A DNA stretch of 64,000 nucleotides from Stappia indica (GCF_009789575.1 NZ_CP046908.1:3687001-3751000), one strand, 5' to 3'; numbered from the stretch's first letter, positions 15,391-25,565 are shown. Numbers and translations: made by a program. Notes: generated by a model not told the origin, from the sequence alone.

Positions 15391-16557
15391 CTAGTCGTAA
15401 CCTCGCGTCTTCAGCCATTCCGACACGATGCCAGCTGCGCTGGCAAGCCTTTCGGGCTGATTGACGAAGTAATGATTGGCGCCCTCGACGAGCCTCATCT
15501 CGCGGTCGGCGGAGCCGACGGCGGAAAAGACCGCAGCCGTGTGCGGCTGCGGCACGGCATCGTCCGCGCCGCATTCGATGGCAAGGAACGGCACGCTGAC
15601 ATCGCGCGCGGTGATCAGCGAGTTGGCGCGCGAATGGGCGGGCGACCACTGCGACAGCCAGCTGCGCAGGGTGGAGAACCGGCCGAGGCCCGCCGGGCCG
15701 CTGTTGACCGTTTCCGGATGGCCGAGATAGCTCCAGCCCGGCTTGCGGCCGTTCGGCTCCAGCGTCGGATCGAGGAAGCGCGGGTCGGCCATGGTGCGGT
15801 AGGTGACGAAGGCGCGCTCCATCTCCTTGCCGCCGCGCCGGCGCAGATCCTCCAGCCGCTCCAGCACGCCGTTGGTGATGCGCTCCATGCGCGCGGCCTG
15901 GGCGGCCCGGAAGCGGGCGACGAACTGCGGCGAATAGGGCTCGGTCCGTGCCTCGTAGCCGGGCCGGTAGAGATCGAGCTCCGGGTCGCGGTCGTCGGGA
16001 TCGGCCTCGTTGCGCATCGACGGGTCGAGCCATTCCTGCAGCAGCACCGCGCGCGAGGCATGGGCGGCAAGGCTGAGCACCGCATCGGCCGGGATCAGTC
16101 CGGCGCCGGCCACATCGACCGGATCGCCGGCGGGCGTCTGGGTGATGGTCGGCCGCTCGGCCTGCGACTGGTAGAGCATGGTCAGCGACCCGCCGCCGCT
16201 CCATCCGCACAGGACGATGCGCTCATAGCCCCAGTCCTCCCTGGCCGCGCGGATATAGGCGCCGAGGTCGAGCAGCACGTTCTCCATGATCAGCGCGGTG
16301 TCGTTGCGCTGGTAGCGGCTGCCGGCGCACAGGACATGGTAGCCGAGTTCGGCCATCGCCCGCGGCAGCGGCAGCAGCTGCAAGGTGGAGGAGGGGTGCA
16401 TGAAGACCAGCAACGTCCGCGAGGGGCGGCCTGCCGGGCGGATCAGCACGCCTTCCAGATGGGTCATGCCCTGCGAGCCGTTGAAGCCGTAGGTCTCCGT
16501 GAAGGCCTGTTTCGCCGTGAAGGCGATGTGTTTCCAGTCGAAGACGAGGTCGCTCAT
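15391..16557 (-). CDS. Alpha/beta-hydrolase fold enzyme
   Basis: A 388-residue hydrolase. The nucleophile elbow is GWSGGG with Ser near residue 120, the acid is in CGADDAVP and the catalytic His in VEGANHYFVNQ near the C-terminus. The oxyanion region is FMHPSSTLQ. Between core and C-terminal strands is a long insertion (about 170-290) that probably forms a lid. It sits 18 bp after the importer ATPase gene and 22 bp before a GntR regulator, so it may hydrolyse an ester or amide group of the imported compound. The substrate is unknown. Confidence 0.85.
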   Translation of the reverse strand: MSDLVFDWKHIAFTAKQAFTETYGFNGSQGMTHLEGVLIRPAGRPSRTLLVFMHPSSTLQLLPLPRAMAELGYHVLCAGSRYQRNDTALIMENVLLDLGAYIRAAREDWGYERIVLCGWSGGGSLTMLYQSQAERPTITQTPAGDPVDVAGAGLIPADAVLSLAAHASRAVLLQEWLDPSMRNEADPDDRDPELDLYRPGYEARTEPYSPQFVARFRAAQAARMERITNGVLERLEDLRRRGGKEMERAFVTYRTMADPRFLDPTLEPNGRKPGWSYLGHPETVNSGPAGLGRFSTLRSWLSQWSPAHSRANSLITARDVSVPFLAIECGADDAVPQPHTAAVFSAVGSADREMRLVEGANHYFVNQPERLASAAGIVSEWLKTRGYD

Positions 16558-16575
16558 CGGATCGTGTCCTGTCGC

Positions 16576-17666
<1,091 letters not shown>

Positions 17667-17670
<4 letters not shown>

Positions 17671-18767
17671 GCGCCTACCCTCATGTTGCGCCAGGTTTCG
17701 GGCCGGGCGGCCGCCGCGCGGAACTCGTCCGCGCGCTCGGTGTAGTGGCAGGCCGCCGACTGGGCGCCGACGGTGCGGACCTCAGGCACCGTGGTGCGGC
17801 AGAGGTCGGTCGCGAAGGGGCAGCGGCTGGCGAAGCGGCAACCCGAGGGCGGCAGCAGCAGGTTCGGCACGGTGCCGGGGATCGAGATCAGCGGCTGGCG
17901 CGGCTGGCCGCGCACCGGCAGGCGCGGAAAGGCGTTCTGCAGGCCCATCGTGTAGGGGTGCAAGGGGCGCTCCAGCACATCGGCCGTCGGCCCGCTCTCC
18001 GCGACCTTGCCCGCGTACATCACCACCACCGTCTCGCAGGTCTCCGCCACCACGGCGATGTCGTGGGTGACGAGGATCATCGAGCGGCGCATGTGCTCGT
18101 GGATGCCGCGGATGCGCGACATGATCTGCGACTGCATGATCGGGTCGAGCGCGGTGGTCGGCTCGTCGGCCAGCAGCATGCCGGCGTTGAGCGCCAGCGC
18201 CATGGCGATGACCGCGCGCTGGCGCATGCCGCCGGAGAACTGGTGCGGGAACTCGTAGAGCCGCTCCGCCGGCAGGCCGACCAGGGCGAACATCTCCTCC
18301 GCCCGCGCCCAGGCGACCGCCTTGCCGACCTTCTCATGCGCGAGGATCGCCTCGCAGATCTGGTCGCCGATGCAATAGACGGGATCGAGCGAGTTCATCG
18401 CGCTCTGGGTGATGAGCGAGATGCGGTTCCAGCGGATCGGCTCGAGCTGCGCGTCCGACAGGCCGAGGATGTTCTCGCCGTCGAGCAGCGCCTCGCCGGA
18501 AATGCCGGTGAACTCGGGCAGCAGGCCCATCAGTGCCTTGACCACGGTGCTCTTGCCGCAGCCGCTCTCGCCGACCAGGCCGAGATTGGTGCCGGCGCGC
18601 ACCTCGAAGCTGACGTCCTCGACCGCGTGGAAGCGTCCGCGCAGGGTCGAGTAGCCGATGGACAGGCCGTCGACCTTCAGATGGGCGGCCGGCTTTGCCG
18701 ACAGCCGCTCGTCGAGCCGGGCGAGATCCCGCGCAAGGGCGGGGGAGCGTGTTCTGGCGGGTGCCAT
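17667..18767 (-). CDS. Dipeptide/oligopeptide-type ABC importer ATPase (DppD-like)
   Basis: A 366-residue ATPase with Walker A GESGCGKST, signature FSGGMRQRAVIAMAL, Walker B MLLADEPTTALD and the C-terminal oligo_HPY region with CRFASRCPFATDLC. It pairs with the DppF-like protein to power the heterodimeric permease. Its start overlaps the permease stop by one base (TGATG) and its stop overlaps the next ATPase start. Confidence 0.94.
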
Positions 18768-19672
18768 CAGCGCCTCCTCAGTCGCGGGTTGGTCTGTTCC
18801 TCATAGGCGCGGCCGATGAGGTAGAGCGAGGAGACGAGCAGCACCAGCGCCAGCGAGGGCGGGACCACCCACCACCAGGCGGTGCGCAGGTTGCCGCTGC
18901 TGAAGGCGGTGTTCAGCATCTGGCCCCAGCTCACCACGGTCGGGTCGCCGAGGCCGAGAAAGGAGAGGCTCGCCTCCGTCAGGATCGCGAAGGCGACCGA
19001 CATCGTCACCCACAGGAAGACGATGCGCACGATGTTCGGCAGGATGTGCCGCATGATGATGTGGAAGTGCGAGGCGCCGGCGGCGCGTGCCCATTTCACG
19101 TAGACGCGCTCGCGCTCCGTCAGGACGGCGGAGCGGATGATGCGCGCGCCGTTGCGCCAGAACAGGATGGTGATGACCAGGATGATGTTCTCGATGCTCG
19201 GCCCCAGCAACGCCACCGCGACGATGGCGAAGGGCAGGGTCGGGATCGACAGCGCGATGTCGGTGAGGCGCATCAGGAAGTCGTCGACATAGCCGCCGAA
19301 ATAGCCCGACAGCACGCCGAAGACCGTAGAGATGAAGCCGACGGCGACGGCCGCGACCAGGCCGACGATCAGCGCCACCCGGAAGCCGTGCAGGAACTGG
19401 CTGAGCACATCGTTGCCGAAGGCGGTGGTGCCGAGCAGATGGGTTGCGTTGGGCGGCGACAGGCGGTTGAGCCGTCCGGTCTCCGTCATCATCGCCTTGA
19501 ACGGCTCGTAAGGGGCGAGCCAGGGGCCGATGATGGCCAGCAGGATGAAGATCGCGAGGATCGCCACGCCCACGACCGCGAAATTGTCTTCCATCAGCAG
19601 GCGGAACGAGTCGCGCACTGAACTGAAGAGGCTGCGCCCTCGAATGGCGCCCTGATCGGGAACTTGCGTCAT
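18767..19672 (-). CDS. ABC importer permease (DppC-like)
   Basis: A 301-residue inner-membrane permease of the peptide/nickel importer family. It has an N-terminal OppC-type membrane segment (FAVVGVAILAIFILLAIIGPWLAPY), then five more transmembrane helices. The EAA loop reads EVKWARAAGAS-like (VYVKWARAAGASHFHIIMRHILPN), where the ATPase docks. The start at 19672 overlaps the upstream permease stop by 4 bp. Solute specificity is unknown. Confidence 0.93.
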   Translation of the reverse strand: MTQVPDQGAIRGRSLFSSVRDSFRLLMEDNFAVVGVAILAIFILLAIIGPWLAPYEPFKAMMTETGRLNRLSPPNATHLLGTTAFGNDVLSQFLHGFRVALIVGLVAAVAVGFISTVFGVLSGYFGGYVDDFLMRLTDIALSIPTLPFAIVAVALLGPSIENIILVITILFWRNGARIIRSAVLTERERVYVKWARAAGASHFHIIMRHILPNIVRIVFLWVTMSVAFAILTEASLSFLGLGDPTVVSWGQMLNTAFSSGNLRTAWWWVVPPSLALVLLVSSLYLIGRAYEEQTNPRLRRR

Positions 19673-20634
19673 TTGTAGACAACCCTGGGATCGAGCTTGC
19701 CGTAGACGAGGTCGGCGGCGAGGTTGGCCAGCACGATCATCACGGCGAGAAGGAAGAAGGCCGCCTGCGCAAGCGGGTAGTCCTGGCGGGTCACGGCGAG
19801 CACCAGCTCGCGGCCGACGCCCGGCCAGGAGAAGACGATCTCGATCACCACGATGCCGGCGATGGTCTCGGCCAGTGCCGGGAACAGCCAGGTGATCAGC
19901 GGCAGCATCGAGTTGCGCGCGGCATGCCAGGCGACGCGGCGCTGCGGCACGCCCTTGGCGCGGACCAGCTCGATATAGTCCTCCGTCCGGTTCTCCACGA
20001 CGCCCGAGCGCATCAACAGCAGGTTCTCGGGCATGAAGTAGATGATGACCGCGATCAGCGGCAGCGCCAGATGGTGCAGGAAGTCGAGTGTGAGGTAGCG
20101 GGCAAAGCCCGTCGTCTCGCCCGGATCGCCCATGCCGAAGCCGGGAAACCAGCCGAGCGTCGAGGAAAACACGGTCAGCAGCGCGATGCCGATGACGAAG
20201 TTCGGCACGCCGCGGATGACCGTGGCAAGGAAGATGCCGGAGCGCTCCAGCTTGCCGCCGCGCCGGGCCCAGCCGACGGCCGTGCCGATGGCGGCGCCGA
20301 TGGCCGCGCCCAGCAGCAGACCGGGGACGGCGATCCACAGCGTGTTGACGATCAGCGGCCACAGCACCTCCCATACCGGCTTGCGGTAGAAGAAGGAGGA
20401 GCCGAAATCGCCCTGGATGAGGTTGCCGAGATAGGCCAGATACTGGTCCCACATGGAGCCGGTCAGGCCCCATTGTTCCAGCAGCGCCTGGCGCGCCTCG
20501 TCGGTCAGACCGCGTTCAAGCAGGATCGCGGTCGGGTCGGCGGGCATCACGCGGAACATGAAGAACATGATCGTCGTGACGGCCCATACGACGAGCACGC
20601 TCTGGGCGAGACGTCGAAGGATATAGGCGCGCAT
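19669..20634 (-). CDS. ABC importer permease (DppB-like)
   Basis: A 321-residue permease of the DppB type. It starts with the family's MRAYILRRLAQSVLVVWAV and periplasmic loop (MPADPTAILLERGLT, WGLTGSMWDQYLAYLGNLIQGDFGSSF), has six transmembrane helices, and the EAA loop is DYIELVRAKGVPQRRVAWHAARN. It forms the translocation pore with the DppC-like protein. It is 110 bp downstream of the binding-protein gene, with two strong hairpins in the gap. Confidence 0.93.
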   Translation of the reverse strand: MRAYILRRLAQSVLVVWAVTTIMFFMFRVMPADPTAILLERGLTDEARQALLEQWGLTGSMWDQYLAYLGNLIQGDFGSSFFYRKPVWEVLWPLIVNTLWIAVPGLLLGAAIGAAIGTAVGWARRGGKLERSGIFLATVIRGVPNFVIGIALLTVFSSTLGWFPGFGMGDPGETTGFARYLTLDFLHHLALPLIAVIIYFMPENLLLMRSGVVENRTEDYIELVRAKGVPQRRVAWHAARNSMLPLITWLFPALAETIAGIVVIEIVFSWPGVGRELVLAVTRQDYPLAQAAFFLLAVMIVLANLAADLVYGKLDPRVVYK

Positions 20635-20666
20635 GGCTCACTCGGGCTGGCTTGTGCGGGACCGCT

Positions 20667-20733
20667 CCCCGCCGCGACGATGCGCGGCGGGGTGGTCAGG
20701 TCCGTCGGGGAGCCGGGGCGCGGAACGCCCCGG
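20667..20733 (-). promoter_or_regulatory. Two tandem intercistronic hairpins after the binding-protein gene
   Basis: Two perfect stems lie between the binding-protein and permease genes: 10 bp (20667-20676 with 20683-20692, 6-nt loop) and 8 bp (20713-20720 with 20726-20733, 5-nt loop). Neither has a T-run. Such elements often stabilise the binding-protein mRNA or reduce read-through, giving more binding protein than permease. Confidence 0.6.
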
Positions 20734-20744
20734 TCCGGGATGGC

Positions 20745-22370
20745 TTACTTCTTGGGGAAGTGCAGGCGGCCCTGTCCGTCCCAGCCGTAGCCCGCCTCTT
20801 CGAGGATCTTGCGGGCGGCGTCGACGTCGAAGGGAACCTGCGGCAGCTCGGAGTTGTGCCACATGCCGAGCTGGACCGGCACCGGGCCCTCGCCGGCCGG
20901 GACGGCGAAGCCGAGCCAGCCTTCGATCGCGGCCCGCTGCTTGGCGGTGGCCGCGCGCAGCGCCTTGCGGAACGCAGGGTCGGTGAACGGAGCCTTCTGG
21001 TTGTTCAGCCAGACGAGCATGGAGCCGTGCGAGGGGATCTCGAGGAAGTCGAGATGGTCGTTCTGCGCGGCAAGGTCGCTCATCGCGGCAACCGGCAGCA
21101 CCATGCTGGCGATGTCGCCGGTGCCGGACAGCATGGCCGAGCGGATCGCGTCCGCCTGGCCGAGCGCCAGACGGCGCACGCCGTCATATTCGGCGGCATG
21201 GAAGTGCTCGGTGTTCGTCTCGAGCTCATGCGTCTCGTTGACGCGCCAGCTCTTGAACTTGAAGGGGCCGGACCCGATCACCGCACCGTCGGCGACGACG
21301 TCGCGGGCGACCTTGTCGCCGTCATAGTTCGCCCAGTGATGCTCGGGCAGGATGAACAGGTAGGTGAGGACGGTCGTCACGAAGGACGCGTCCGGAGCCT
21401 TCAGCTTCACGTTGAAGGTGAGGTCGTCGACCTTCTCCGCACCGGCCAGGTTGGCGATGCGCGAGGACATTGCCGGCGGCTGCAGCTCGACCACGGTGTT
21501 GATCGTGAAGACGGCATCGTCCGCGGTGACGGCTTCGCCGTCGTGGAACTTCATGCCTTCGCGCAAGGTGACCTTCACCGTCTGCGGATCGGTGAATTCC
21601 CATGCGGCCGCGGCCCACGGCACGGTCTCGCCCTTGGAGTTGTTCTTGGCGAACGTGTCGAAGATGAAGCGCACCCAGCCCACGGCACCTTCTTCGGCCA
21701 TCGGGTTGTAGGTGGTGACGTCCTCGTAATGCGCCCAGTCGAGGATGCGGTCGTCGGTCTTCGGCTTGGCCGAAAGCCACGGGTCGACAAGTCCCTCATG
21801 CGCGGCGACCGGCGCCGGGCTGGTGACGTTGTCCCATTTGTCGCTGTTCCACAGGATGCCGTAGACGGTGTTCGTCGCCGGCCACCACGGCGCGACGTCG
21901 TGGAAATACTTCTGCGCCTCATGCACCAGCTGCAGGCGCTCGTCCTGCTTGACCAGTTCGCGCTGCTTCTTGACCATCTCGGTATAGGCTTCGTCGCACC
22001 ACTTGGCGCCGTTGCGCCGGGCACCGCAGGCGCCGAGGTCGTGAAGCCAGTAGGTCGGATCCACGCGGTCCGGGTCCGCGCCGACGGTGAAGACGGCCAT
22101 GTCCTCGAGGCCGCCGCCGACCATGATGTTGGAGATGAAGCTGCTGAACTGGACCGGCTGCATCTGGAAGGACAGGCCGAGCTTGGCCCATTCCTCGCTC
22201 AGGACGCGAGCGGACTGTTCGTACATCGGGCCCATGTCGGCCGCGTAATAGGCGATCTGGAGCTGGGGAACCGGCTCTCCGAGATCCTGGGCCATGGCGG
22301 GTGCGCAAAGCGCAGCAATACCGGTCGACAGCGACAGCGTCGCGGCCAACCGCCTGATCTTGGCAGTCAT
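20745..22370 (-). CDS. ABC importer solute-binding protein (SBP_bac_5), apparently circularly permuted
   Basis: A 541-residue secreted protein with a signal peptide at residues 1-27 (ending APAMA). Residues about 36-204 carry the features that normally end a DppA/SBP_bac_5 protein: a strand-helix (LQIAYYAAD..., SEEWAKLGLSFQMQPVQFSSF), DP-rich loop DPDRVDPTYW, CGARRNGAKWCDEAYTEMV and the helix AQKYFHDVAPWWPA. Residues about 205-541 carry what normally begins one: ILDWAHYEDVTTYNPMAEEG, FIFDTFA, VTLREGMKFHDGEAVTADDAVF, then GSGPFKFKSW, the RKALRAATAKQ region and ARKILEEAGYGWDGQGRLHF, where the chain stops. Total length is normal, so this is a reordering, not a truncation. The ATG at 22370 has GGAGG 10 bases upstream. 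It is first in the importer operon. The ligand is unknown. Confidence 0.9.
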   Translation of the reverse strand: MTAKIRRLAATLSLSTGIAALCAPAMAQDLGEPVPQLQIAYYAADMGPMYEQSARVLSEEWAKLGLSFQMQPVQFSSFISNIMVGGGLEDMAVFTVGADPDRVDPTYWLHDLGACGARRNGAKWCDEAYTEMVKKQRELVKQDERLQLVHEAQKYFHDVAPWWPATNTVYGILWNSDKWDNVTSPAPVAAHEGLVDPWLSAKPKTDDRILDWAHYEDVTTYNPMAEEGAVGWVRFIFDTFAKNNSKGETVPWAAAAWEFTDPQTVKVTLREGMKFHDGEAVTADDAVFTINTVVELQPPAMSSRIANLAGAEKVDDLTFNVKLKAPDASFVTTVLTYLFILPEHHWANYDGDKVARDVVADGAVIGSGPFKFKSWRVNETHELETNTEHFHAAEYDGVRRLALGQADAIRSAMLSGTGDIASMVLPVAAMSDLAAQNDHLDFLEIPSHGSMLVWLNNQKAPFTDPAFRKALRAATAKQRAAIEGWLGFAVPAGEGPVPVQLGMWHNSELPQVPFDVDAARKILEEAGYGWDGQGRLHFPKK

Positions 22371-22473
22371 AGCGTTGTTTCCTCCCACGCACCTTGCCTT
22401 GTTTCCTCCTCGGGACCGGAACGATGCGGCTTTGCCGCGCGCTTCGGACCCCTCGTGTCGGTAGGTGCCGATC

Positions 22474-22491
22474 AAAAGTGTATACGAAAAT
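22474..22491. promoter_or_regulatory. GTATAC site upstream of the ABC operon
   Basis: A GTATAC core (22480-22485) in an A-rich context lies in the divergent region between the ABC operon and the fumarylacetoacetase-like operon. Palindromes with this core are common operators of GntR/FCD regulators, and such a gene ends this operon. Confidence 0.4.
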
Positions 22492-22629
22492 GCCGACTGT
22501 CAATGATTTCCATCTTGATTTCCGGCCGACAATGTCAAAAGTGAATGCAATACAACGTTGCCAGCCGGCGCAAGCCGGAGGACGGACAGGGGGTGAACAC
22601 CCTTTGGGCGGCGTTTCTGGGAGGAAAAA

Positions 22630-23910
22630 ATGCAATCTTCATGGGTACCTGGGGCCAACTCGCCCTCGGGAGACTTTCCCTTGGCAAATCTGCCGTACGG
22701 GGTGTTTTCGCGCGGCGGCGACGCTCCGCGCTGCGGTGTCGCCATCGGCGATCATGTGGTCGACCTTGCCGCGCTGGCGGCATCCGGGCTGCTCGGCGAG
22801 GCGGCCGGCGGCTGGGGTCTGGACGAGCCGGGCATCAATTCCTTCATGGCGGCCGGCCCCGAGGCCTGGGCCGTGCTGCGCGCCCGCCTGACCGACCTGC
22901 TCGCCGAGGACGGCTCTGCGGAACTTCGCGACAATGCCGCGCTTCGCGCCTCGGCCCTTGTGCCGATGGGCGAGGTGCGCATGCACCTGCCGTTCCGCGT
23001 CACCGGCTACACGGATTTCTATGCCGGCCGCCAGCACGCCTTCAACTCGGGCTCGATCCTGCGCGGTCCCCAGAACGCGCTGACCCCGAACTGGCCGCAT
23101 ATGCCCATCGGCTACAACGGCCGGGTGTCCACCGTCGTCGTCTCGGGCACGCCGGTGCGCCGGCCGCTCGGCCAGGTGCGGAACGAAGGCGCCGAGATGC
23201 CCGAACTGACCGCCTGCCGCCGGCTGGACATCGAGGTCGAGTTCGGTGCCGTCGTGGCCCTGCCGACGCAGATGGGCGAGACCCTGTCGGTCGCCGAGGC
23301 GTGGGAGCACCTGTTCGGCTTCGTGCTGCTCAACGACTGGTCGGCCCGCGACATCCAGCGCTGGGAGGGCCAGCCGCTCGGGCCGTTCCAGTCCAAGGCC
23401 TTCGCCACCTCGATCAGCCCCTGGGTCGTGACCCGTGCGGCGCTCGAGCCGTTCCGCTGCGGCCCGCCGGAGCGCGACACTCCGCTGCTGCCCTATCTGC
23501 AGGAGCCGGAGGACTATTTCTTCGACCTGACGCTGGAGGCGCATCTGACGCCCGAGGGCGGGGCGCCGAGCCGCATCGTGCGCACCAACACGAAGCACCT
23601 CTACTATTGCGCGCCGCAGCTCCTGACCCATCACGCCCTGTGCGGCTGCCGGATGCAGACCGGCGACCTGCTCGGATCCGGCACCATCTCCGGTCCCGAG
23701 CGGGAGGCCTTCGGCTGCCTGATGGAGCAGACCTGGGGCGGCCGCGATTCCGTGGAGCTGTCCGCCGGCGGCTCGCGGGTCTTCCTGGAGGACGGCGACA
23801 GCGTGACGCTGACCGGCTGGGGCGAGGTGAACGGCCAGCGGATCGGATTCGGACGGTGCGAGGGAACGATCCTGCCCGCGCCGCAAAAGGTCGGGAGGAC
23901 CGGACAATGA
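22630..23910 (+). CDS. Fumarylacetoacetase-like hydrolase
   Basis: A 426-residue protein with the full two-domain plan of fumarylacetoacetase: an N-terminal SH3-like domain opening with SWVPGANSPSGDFPLANLPYGVF, and a catalytic domain with YTDFYAGRQHAFNSGSILR, GYNGRVSTVVVSGTPVRRP, the metal-binding acidic run DIEVEFGAVV, LLNDWSARDIQRWE and LGSGTISGP. FahA cleaves fumarylacetoacetate in tyrosine/homogentisate breakdown. Here no homogentisate dioxygenase is adjacent and two more superfamily members follow, so the true substrate may be a related 2,4-diketo acid. It has a GGGAGGA ribosome site; its stop overlaps the next start. Confidence 0.9.
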   Translation: MQSSWVPGANSPSGDFPLANLPYGVFSRGGDAPRCGVAIGDHVVDLAALAASGLLGEAAGGWGLDEPGINSFMAAGPEAWAVLRARLTDLLAEDGSAELRDNAALRASALVPMGEVRMHLPFRVTGYTDFYAGRQHAFNSGSILRGPQNALTPNWPHMPIGYNGRVSTVVVSGTPVRRPLGQVRNEGAEMPELTACRRLDIEVEFGAVVALPTQMGETLSVAEAWEHLFGFVLLNDWSARDIQRWEGQPLGPFQSKAFATSISPWVVTRAALEPFRCGPPERDTPLLPYLQEPEDYFFDLTLEAHLTPEGGAPSRIVRTNTKHLYYCAPQLLTHHALCGCRMQTGDLLGSGTISGPEREAFGCLMEQTWGGRDSVELSAGGSRVFLEDGDSVTLTGWGEVNGQRIGFGRCEGTILPAPQKVGRTGQ

Positions 23911-24758
23911 AACTGTGCCGTTTTGGAGAAAACCGTCTTGGCGTGGTGCGCGGGAACGGCGTGCATGACGTCTCCGCCGTGCTGGACGACCTGCCGGCCC
24001 ACACCTATCCGCTGCCCGATCATGATCCGCTGATCGCCGCGCTCGATGAGCTGCGCCCCAAGATGGAGGCGCTGGCCGACGAGACCCCGGCCGTGCCGCT
24101 TTCCAGCGTGAGCCTGCTACCGCCGGTCGCCTCGCCGCGCAAGATCATCGGAGCGCCAGTGAACTACCGCCTGCATCTCGACGAGGCGCTGGAAGACCCG
24201 AACATCCACCACGGCACCAACATCATGCCGATCGACAAGGCGGGCCTCTTCCTCAAGGCGACGAGTTCGCTGATCGGGGCGAGCGAGCCGGTGACGATCC
24301 GTTTCCCGGAGGTCCGCAACGACCATGAGGTCGAGCTGGTGGCGGTGATCGGCCGCAAGGCCGACCGGGTGTCGCGGGAGACCGCGCTGGACCATGTCGC
24401 CGGCTATGCGATCGGGCTGGACATGACCGTGCGCGGCACGCAGGAGCGCAGCATGCGCAAGTCCTGCGACAGCTATTCGGTGCTCGGCCCCTGGATGGTG
24501 ACGGCGGACGAGATCCCCGACCCGTCCGCGCTGGAACTCGAGCTGCATGTGAACGGGGTGACGCGGCAGAAGGCCCGCACGTCCGACCTCATCCGCGACC
24601 TGGCAACGCTGATCGAGCGTGCCTCGTCCTTCTACACCCTGATGCCGGGCGACCTGCTGTTCACCGGCACGCCGGAAGGCGTCAGCGAGGTGAAGGCCGG
24701 CGACGAAATGCGCGCGAGCATCAGCAGCATCGGAACCATGACGGTCGCGGTCCGCTGA
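23907..24758 (+). CDS. Fumarylacetoacetate hydrolase family protein
   Basis: A 283-residue FAH-superfamily enzyme with a short N-terminal domain (MKLCRFGENRLGVVRGNGV) and a catalytic domain beginning KIIGAPVNYRLHLDEAL. The metal site is in NDHEVELVAVIG, followed by GYAIGLDMTVRG and the C-terminal GDLLFTGTPEGVSEVKAGD. Members hydrolyse or hydrate 2-oxo or acylpyruvate compounds. The usual GRNYxxH at the lid is replaced by GAPVNYRLH, found in some subgroups. It is coupled to the upstream gene by an ATGA overlap. Confidence 0.9.
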   Translation: MKLCRFGENRLGVVRGNGVHDVSAVLDDLPAHTYPLPDHDPLIAALDELRPKMEALADETPAVPLSSVSLLPPVASPRKIIGAPVNYRLHLDEALEDPNIHHGTNIMPIDKAGLFLKATSSLIGASEPVTIRFPEVRNDHEVELVAVIGRKADRVSRETALDHVAGYAIGLDMTVRGTQERSMRKSCDSYSVLGPWMVTADEIPDPSALELELHVNGVTRQKARTSDLIRDLATLIERASSFYTLMPGDLLFTGTPEGVSEVKAGDEMRASISSIGTMTVAVR

Positions 24759-24784
24759 CCGCGACGACGAGGGAAGGAAAGACC

Positions 24785-25480
24785 ATGGATTACATCTTCG
24801 AGCCGACGCCGGTCAGCAGCCTGCCGGTCGCCGGCGAGACTGGGCGGTTTCCGGTACGCCGGATCTTCTGCGTCGGCCGCAACTACGCCGACCACATTCG
24901 CGAGATGGGCTTCCAGCCGGAGCGCGAGCCGCCGTTTTTCTTCACCAAGCCGGCCGATGCGCTGGTGCAGGACGGCGAGACGGTCGCCTATCCGCCGCTG
25001 ACCGAGAACTTCCACCACGAGGCCGAGTTGGTGATCGCCATCGGCAAGGAAGGCGCGGACATTCCGGTCGAGCGCGCGCTGGAGCACGTCTACGGCTATG
25101 CGACCGGCAACGACCTGACGCGCCGCGACATCCAGATCGCGCTGCGCGACCGCGGCCGTCCGTGGGACTGGAGCAAGGCCTTCGACCGTTCCGCCGTCTG
25201 CGGCGAGATCACCGCGATGCCGGGCAAGGCGCTGCCGGACGAGACCCGCGTGCTGCTCACGGTCAACGGCGAGACCCGCCAGGATGCGACGCTCGACCTG
25301 CTGATCTGGTCGGTGTCGGAGATCATCGCGGCGCTGTCCTCGTCCGTGACCATCCGCCCCGGCGATCTCGTCTATACCGGCACGCCGGCCGGCGTCGGCG
25401 CGATGGTGCCGGGCGATGTCTGCCGTGTTGAGATTTCCGGCCTGGCGCCGGTGACCACGACAATCGGACCGCGCGGCTGA
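24785..25480 (+). CDS. FAH family hydrolase, fumarylpyruvate-hydrolase-like
   Basis: A 231-residue single-domain FAH protein. Conserved features are CVGRNYADHIREMG, the metal-binding HHEAELVIAIG, GYATGNDLTRRDIQ, WDWSKAFDRSAVCG and LVYTGTPAGVGAMVPGD, the pattern of fumarylpyruvate hydrolases (NagK) and acylpyruvases. It is the third gene of a run of three FAH-superfamily genes, 26 bp after the second, with GGAAGG before the ATG. It probably cuts the acylpyruvate end-product of the pathway. Confidence 0.9.
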   Translation: MDYIFEPTPVSSLPVAGETGRFPVRRIFCVGRNYADHIREMGFQPEREPPFFFTKPADALVQDGETVAYPPLTENFHHEAELVIAIGKEGADIPVERALEHVYGYATGNDLTRRDIQIALRDRGRPWDWSKAFDRSAVCGEITAMPGKALPDETRVLLTVNGETRQDATLDLLIWSVSEIIAALSSSVTIRPGDLVYTGTPAGVGAMVPGDVCRVEISGLAPVTTTIGPRG

Positions 25481-25506
25481 TCGCCCGGACAGCTTGCGCG
25501 CAACGG

Positions 25507-25540
25507 CTGCGGCCTGCCTCGGCAACGGGGCAGGCCGCAG
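25507..25540. terminator. Bidirectional terminator hairpin
   Basis: A perfect 12-bp stem CTGCGGCCTGCC / GGCAGGCCGCAG with a 10-nt loop sits between the convergent FAH operon and the FAD-oxidoreductase gene. Confidence 0.7.
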
Positions 25541-25565
25541 TCATTTCAGGGACTTGTCGATGAGC

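Noticed and set aside
23907-25480. The second and third FAH genes considered as one split gene
   Set aside because: Each has its own start, ribosome site and complete catalytic domain, so they are separate enzymes.
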